A stretch of DNA of 64,000 bases from contig CP128857.1 in assembly GCA_030388725.1 (NCBI GenBank), forward strand, positions 620,001-684,000. Reading direction: 5' to 3'. The translations under genes and the position numbers were made by a program. Under the pieces are notes generated by a model. It saw only the letters and a program-made list of their open reading frames with translations. It was not told where the DNA came from and searched no databases. Source of the stretch: Prodigiosinella aquatilis. GTDB taxonomy: Bacteria > Pseudomonadota > Gammaproteobacteria > Enterobacterales > Enterobacteriaceae. Shown in pieces: positions 60,051-64,000 of this stretch (within the stretch, counting starts at the first letter, position 1; each line of letters begins with the position of its first letter).

Positions 60051-60443
60051 ATGAAAAAAGAGTGGTTTGCGACCAGCGAGTTGGTTGGTATTGGCGGACT
60101 CCCTAAATCACGGCAAGGATTGAATAAACGAGCCCGAGAAGATGGTTGGGAAAAGCGTCGCCGCAAAGGTGTTCAAGGAAGAGGAGTGGAATATTCCATT
60201 CATAGCCTGCCGCAACCTGTGCAGCATTCATTATTAATACAGGAGTCATCAGAAGAGTACGTGGTGAAGCAGCCCGACATGCTGGCTGTTTGGATACAGA
60301 TATACCAGCAGCTTTCAGCATCAGAGCGGGAAAAGCTGATTGGTTATATTATGCGTGAAGGTGTCTCAGCAACGCTTAGGCATCTTGGCCTGCATACGTT
60401 GGATGCTGAGTCATCAATATCAGCAAAAGATTTTTCCGGGTAA
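60051..60443 (+). CDS. Mu-type HTH regulator, copy 1
   Basis: 130 aa. The N-terminal 60 residues (EWFATSELVGIGGLPKSRQG, then KRRRKGVQGRGVEYSIHSLP) are a Mu repressor/transposase-type DNA-binding domain. The C-terminal WIQIYQQLSASEREKLIGYI is a small helical part like that in the E. coli YfeC/YfeD family. AAAGGAC precedes the ATG. No transposase is nearby, so it is a host regulator. A close paralogue follows. Confidence 0.78.
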   Translation: MKKEWFATSELVGIGGLPKSRQGLNKRAREDGWEKRRRKGVQGRGVEYSIHSLPQPVQHSLLIQESSEEYVVKQPDMLAVWIQIYQQLSASEREKLIGYIMREGVSATLRHLGLHTLDAESSISAKDFSG

Positions 60444-60662
60444 TGTTTTCGCCATTCCTTATACCAAAGGAATGGCATCCATCAATGACAAATCTATTTT
60501 CTCCGTCTAATCGAAAAATAAGTTCGATACCTTTTCCTGCATTACGAATATTTCAACCATTTCTGTAACGTCATACTGTTAGATGTTTTGGTAAAATTAT
60601 TCTATTATGTGGAAACTTAATATGGAAACTGGTCATCATCAAGGAATGTGAGGAAATAATTA
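60444..60662. other. Spacer between the Mu-type HTH paralogues
   Basis: AT-rich; presumably the promoter of the second gene. No other feature seen. Confidence 0.4.
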
Positions 60663-61052
60663 ATGGAACAGGGCAAAAATATGGAGATGGATAAAGAGTG
60701 GTTTTCGACTAATGAACTTTTGGGGATCGCAGGATTACCCAAATCTCGTCAAGGGCTTAATAAAAAGGCCAGGGATAACGGTTGGGAGAGACGTCGGCGA
60801 ATAGGCATTCAGGGAAAAGGGGTCGAGTATGCGATCTGGAGTCTGCCAGAAGACGTGAAAAAGACCTTGATTCAAGAAACACCGCCTGACTATATGACAC
60901 CACAACAACCAACACTATGGGCTGCATGGGTGCAAATTTTTCATCAACTTTCAGAGACAGAGCGTTCGCATTTGATAAATTATATCTTGCGTGAAGGGGT
61001 GTTAACTATGCTGTCCCAACTTGAGGGTAAAACGAAGAATGAGTCAACATAG
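60663..61052 (+). CDS. Mu-type HTH regulator, copy 2
   Basis: 129 aa, a paralogue of the gene at 60051: the block EWFSTNELLGIAGLPKSRQG, then RRRRIGIQGKGVEYAIWSLP, and the ending WVQIFHQLSETERSHLINYI match throughout. A second in-frame ATG lies 18 bases in. The tandem pair probably arose by duplication and may cross-regulate. Convergent with ispB. Confidence 0.78.
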   Translation: MEQGKNMEMDKEWFSTNELLGIAGLPKSRQGLNKKARDNGWERRRRIGIQGKGVEYAIWSLPEDVKKTLIQETPPDYMTPQQPTLWAAWVQIFHQLSETERSHLINYILREGVLTMLSQLEGKTKNEST

Positions 61053-61075
61053 CTAAGAATCCGGGATTGTGAAAA

Positions 61076-62047
61076 CTAAAACTCCCGTTGAACGGCAATA
61101 TGAGCCAACCCTTCAAGTGCAGAGCGAAAAGGCGTGTCAGGCAGACATTGTAGTGCACTGATGGCCTTGTCCGCTTCTTCTTCTGCTCGATGCCGTGTAT
61201 AAATGAGAGAACCATGCTGTTGCATGGTTGTAAGAACTGTTTCCAGTAGATGACGTCCATTGCCTTGCTCGATTGCCAGTCTAATCATGGCGCTCTGCTC
61301 TGGGTTACCATGATACATGGCATGCAATAAAGGCAGCGTGGGTTTCCCTTCGTTCAAGTCGTCACCGGTATTTTTTCCCAGTGTTTTTCCGTCGGCGCTG
61401 TAATCCAGTAGATCGTCAATCAGTTGGAAAGCTGTTCCAAGATAGCGACCATAATCCTGTAATGCATTTTCCTGCTCGGCCGTAGCGTCAGCAAGAATGG
61501 CCGCCGATTGAGATGCGGCTTCAAAAAGGCGAGCCGTTTTGCTGTAAATCACATGCATATAGCTCTCTTCGGTGATATCTGGATCATTACAGTTCATCAG
61601 TTGCAGGACTTCACCTTCAGCAATCACATTAACCGCATCTGACATCAGGCCCAGAACACGCCAGGAGTTGATGCTTGTCATCATCTGGAAAGCGCGAGTA
61701 TAAATGAAGTCACCAACCAGCACGCTGGCGGCGTTACCAAATGTAGCATTGGCGGTAGCTTTGCCTCGGCGCATGTCCGATTCATCGACGACATCATCAT
61801 GCAATAAAGTCGCGGTATGGATGAACTCAATCAAGGCAGCCACAGTCGTATGTTTATCACCTTGATAATTTAGTGCCCTGGCAGCCAATACAGCAATCAT
61901 TGGCCGGATTCGTTTACCACCACCACTAATAATGTAGTGACCCAGTTGGTTGATAAGGATTACATCCGAGTTCAATTGTTCAAGTATGGTCTTATTGACG
62001 GCGGCCATATCCTGAGCGGTTAATGCTGTGATTTGTTCTAGATTCAT
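61076..62047 (-). CDS. ispB: Octaprenyl diphosphate synthase
   Basis: 323 aa trans-prenyltransferase that makes the C40 side chain of ubiquinone and menaquinone. First aspartate-rich motif LLHDDVVDESDMRRG (about residue 84) and second QLIDDLLDY (about residue 211) are intact. Start at 62047 gives MNLEQITALTAQDMAAVNKT, the family N-terminus; an 18-codon upstream extension is not used. Divergent from rplU. Confidence 0.96.
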   Translation of the reverse strand: MNLEQITALTAQDMAAVNKTILEQLNSDVILINQLGHYIISGGGKRIRPMIAVLAARALNYQGDKHTTVAALIEFIHTATLLHDDVVDESDMRRGKATANATFGNAASVLVGDFIYTRAFQMMTSINSWRVLGLMSDAVNVIAEGEVLQLMNCNDPDITEESYMHVIYSKTARLFEAASQSAAILADATAEQENALQDYGRYLGTAFQLIDDLLDYSADGKTLGKNTGDDLNEGKPTLPLLHAMYHGNPEQSAMIRLAIEQGNGRHLLETVLTTMQQHGSLIYTRHRAEEEADKAISALQCLPDTPFRSALEGLAHIAVQREF

Positions 62048-62214
62048 TAGTCTGCCAGCTGGTTTCTTCAACATCGCCGTAAGATTGCTGTTTATCGGCA
62101 TTTAAATGGGACTGTATAAATGATTGTACTTGAAAAATGACGTAGATAAATGGCAGTTAGTGGGTTGTATTCTTTTTCTTCATATTGGTTGATTCTGCTC
62201 TTGTCATGAGGGGG

Positions 62215-62303
62215 TTTTTTGCGTAGAATTCGCGCCCTATTATGAATATTTATAGTGCGCTCTGAATAAATCAATATAGGGTGCGCGGGAAGCGGAGTTT
62301 TAT
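62215..62303 (+). promoter_or_regulatory. rplU-rpmA promoter and leader
   Basis: TTTTTTGCG then CCTATTATG about 17 bases on resembles the -35/-10 pair of enterobacterial rplU; the rest is a leader ending in GGAAGCGGAG before the ATG. Confidence 0.5.
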
Positions 62304-62615
62304 ATGTACGCAGTTTTCCAAAGTGGTGGTAAACAACACCGAGTAAGCGAAGGTCAAACCGTTCGCTTGGAAAAGCTGGACATCGCAACTGGTGAAGCTG
62401 TTGAGTTTGACCAGGTTTTGATGGTTGCCAATGGTGAAGAAATCAAAATCGGCGTTCCTTTTGTCGATGGCGGTAAGATCAAAGCTGAAGTAGTTGCTCA
62501 TGGTCGTGGTGAGAAAGTTAAGATTGTTAAGTTTCGTCGCCGTAAACACTATCGTAAGCAAGCGGGCCATCGTCAGTGGTTTACTGACGTGAAAATCACC
62601 GGCATCAGCGCTTAA
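62304..62615 (+). CDS. rplU: 50S ribosomal protein L21
   Basis: 103 aa, the standard length: YAVFQSGGKQHRVSEGQTVR start and the 23S-binding KIVKFRRRKHYRKQAGHRQ. Operon with rpmA 19 bases downstream. Confidence 0.98.
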   Translation: MYAVFQSGGKQHRVSEGQTVRLEKLDIATGEAVEFDQVLMVANGEEIKIGVPFVDGGKIKAEVVAHGRGEKVKIVKFRRRKHYRKQAGHRQWFTDVKITGISA

Positions 62616-62634
62616 GTTTTAGGAGAGCGGATTA

Positions 62635-62892
62635 ATGGCACATAAGAAAGCTGGCGGTTCAACTCGTAACGGCCGTGACTCAGAAAGTAAACGTCTTGGC
62701 GTAAAACGTTTTGGTGGTGAATCAGTCCTGGCTGGCAGCATTATTGTTCGTCAGCGTGGTACCAAATTTCATGCTGGAAGTAATGTAGGTTGCGGCAGAG
62801 ACCATACCCTATTTGCTAAGTCTACTGGCAAAGTGAAATTTGAAGTTAAAGGTCCGAAGAATCGTAAATATATAAGCATCGTTGCTGAATAA
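62635..62892 (+). CDS. rpmA: 50S ribosomal protein L27
   Basis: 85 aa: AHKKAGGSTRNGRDSESKRL reaching toward the peptidyl-transferase centre, then SIIVRQRGTKFHAG. GGAGAGCGG precedes the ATG. Confidence 0.98.
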   Translation: MAHKKAGGSTRNGRDSESKRLGVKRFGGESVLAGSIIVRQRGTKFHAGSNVGCGRDHTLFAKSTGKVKFEVKGPKNRKYISIVAE

Positions 62893-62918
62893 TTATACAG
62901 TTCAGGTCCATTGACTTA

Positions 62919-62946
62919 AGCCCTGCAATTCGTTGCAGGGCTTTTT
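62919..62946 (+). terminator. Terminator after rpmA
   Basis: AGCCCTGCAA-TTCG-TTGCAGGGCT followed by TTTT. Confidence 0.95.
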
Positions 62947-62984
62947 ACATTCTGACAGAGCAGTATCACTGCATGGGTTGAATT

Positions 62985-63935
62985 ATGAAACAGAATGCTG
63001 GCATCGGATTTTGTTTGGCGTTAACCACCGCGATATGTTGGGGGGCCTTACCGATTGCGATGAAACAGGTTCTGGTGGTCATGGAACCCTACACCATTGT
63101 ATGGTACCGGTTTGTTATTGCCTTGGTGGGGTTGGGGATTGTGCTTTACTCCAAGGGCATGTTACCCAGGAGACGAGTTTTCCGCCACCGGCGTTGGTGG
63201 ATATTGTTACTTATTGCCAGTTGTGGATTACTGGGTAATTTTGTCTTGTTTAGTTCGTCATTGCAGTATTTAAGTCCAACGGCATCTCAGGTGATAGGGC
63301 AGCTTTCTCCTGTAGGCATGATGTTTGCCAGCGTACTTATATTAAAAGAAAAAATGAGATTTACGCAGACAATTGGGGCAGCGATTTTACTTTGTGGGTT
63401 GGTGATGTTTTTTAATACCAGTCTGACTGAGATTTTTACCCGCCTGACTGATTATACCTTAGGTGTCTTGCTTGGCGTTGGCGCTGCTGCTGCATGGGTT
63501 TCTTATGGTGTAGCGCAAAAGGTCCTGCTACAGCGTCTGACATCACCGCAAATTCTGCTTTTACTTTATGCACTTTGTGTCTTATTTATTACACCGTTGG
63601 CGAAGCCTGAGGTGATTTTCCAATTGAGTAGATGGCAGCTTATTTGTCTGTTGTTCTGTGGTGCAAATACGTTGATTGGTTACGGTGCGTTGGCTGAGGC
63701 CATGGCACGCTGGCAAGCTGCTCGGGTGAGTGCCATCATTACATTAACTCCTTTGTTTACCTTATTATTTTCTGAACTATTGTCATCGGTCTGGCCGACA
63801 ACATTTGATGTGCCGGTGCTTAATTTGTTGGGTTATATCGGTGCTTTTGTGGTTGTATCTGGTGCAATGTTCTCAGCCATTGGACATCGTATGATTTCAT
63901 CAAGGAAGCCATCAGGCCCGGTTAACAGCAACTGA
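62985..63935 (+). CDS. yhbE: EamA/DMT-family transporter
   Basis: 316 aa with about ten membrane helices in two EamA repeats. It begins GIGFCLALTTAICWGALPIA and the second repeat starts near residue 155 (YTLGVLLGVGAAAAWVSYGV). The drug/metabolite exporter family is certain; substrate unknown. Its place after rpmA and before (outside the window) obgE matches yhbE of E. coli. Confidence 0.92.
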   Translation: MKQNAGIGFCLALTTAICWGALPIAMKQVLVVMEPYTIVWYRFVIALVGLGIVLYSKGMLPRRRVFRHRRWWILLLIASCGLLGNFVLFSSSLQYLSPTASQVIGQLSPVGMMFASVLILKEKMRFTQTIGAAILLCGLVMFFNTSLTEIFTRLTDYTLGVLLGVGAAAAWVSYGVAQKVLLQRLTSPQILLLLYALCVLFITPLAKPEVIFQLSRWQLICLLFCGANTLIGYGALAEAMARWQAARVSAIITLTPLFTLLFSELLSSVWPTTFDVPVLNLLGYIGAFVVVSGAMFSAIGHRMISSRKPSGPVNSN

Positions 63936-64000
63936 TCTGAAGACGCTGTCGGTATTTATTATTGACATTGAATCCTTGCTGTTTATTTTTAATACAGATG

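Overview
The window is a piece of an enterobacterial chromosome. A decayed pectin lyase gene and an intact uxaBA pectin-catabolism pair point to a plant-associated lineage of the Pectobacteriaceae (Pectobacterium, Brenneria or Lonsdalea type). That assignment is an inference from gene order and protein resemblance, not from a database search.

Layout: (1) 1-7.4 kb, core genes: uxaB (cut by the window edge), uxaA, ygjV, sstT, ygjR, rlmG. (2) 7.4-18.4 kb, a worn accessory region. It holds frameshifted IS3-family remnants, a small membrane protein, a NIPSNAP protein, a hexanucleotide repeat, a pectin lyase pseudogene, Spy-like and RcnB-like periplasmic proteins, an IS3 element with an internal deletion, an intact IS3-family element with a 4-bp target duplication that splits a small gene, a DUF3892 protein, an orphan excisionase and an unrecognised 229-aa protein. 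(3) 18.46-51.55 kb, a 33-kb P2/186-type prophage in the 3' half of a tRNA-Ile2 (CAU) gene, bounded by 48-bp identical att repeats. (4) 51.5-64 kb, core genes: tRNA-Ile2, mug, rpoD, dnaG, rpsU, tsaD, argR, mdh, sfsB-like, two Mu-type HTH regulators, ispB, rplU, rpmA, yhbE.

The prophage follows P2/186 order: int, CI repressor, cox, CII, gpB, small early genes, a Dam methylase, gpA; then a cargo region; then cos, Q, P, O, N, M, L, X, lysis genes, R, S, V, W, J, I, H, G, FI, FII, E/E', T, U, D, ogr. Four TTGT-N12-ACAA boxes, the pattern expected for Ogr activator sites, precede O/P, V and FI (two in tandem). Integrase has two +1 homopolymer frameshifts and the tape measure gene one -1 frameshift, so the prophage is either defective or carries assembly errors.

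The most interesting part is the cargo between gpA and the portal gene, a place where P2-like phages are known to carry anti-phage systems. Here it holds hicAB, then a C5-cytosine methyltransferase converging on a HEPN ribonuclease-like protein (MAE_28990-type) and a DUF262 (ParB/GmrS-like) protein. Two paralogous small genes, each behind a near-ideal LexA box, flank this trio, and a cos-like sequence is present twice. The methyltransferase-HEPN-DUF262 set looks like a restriction- or abortive-infection-like defence module, and its position suggests acquisition with a local duplication of the SOS-gene/cos end of the phage genome.
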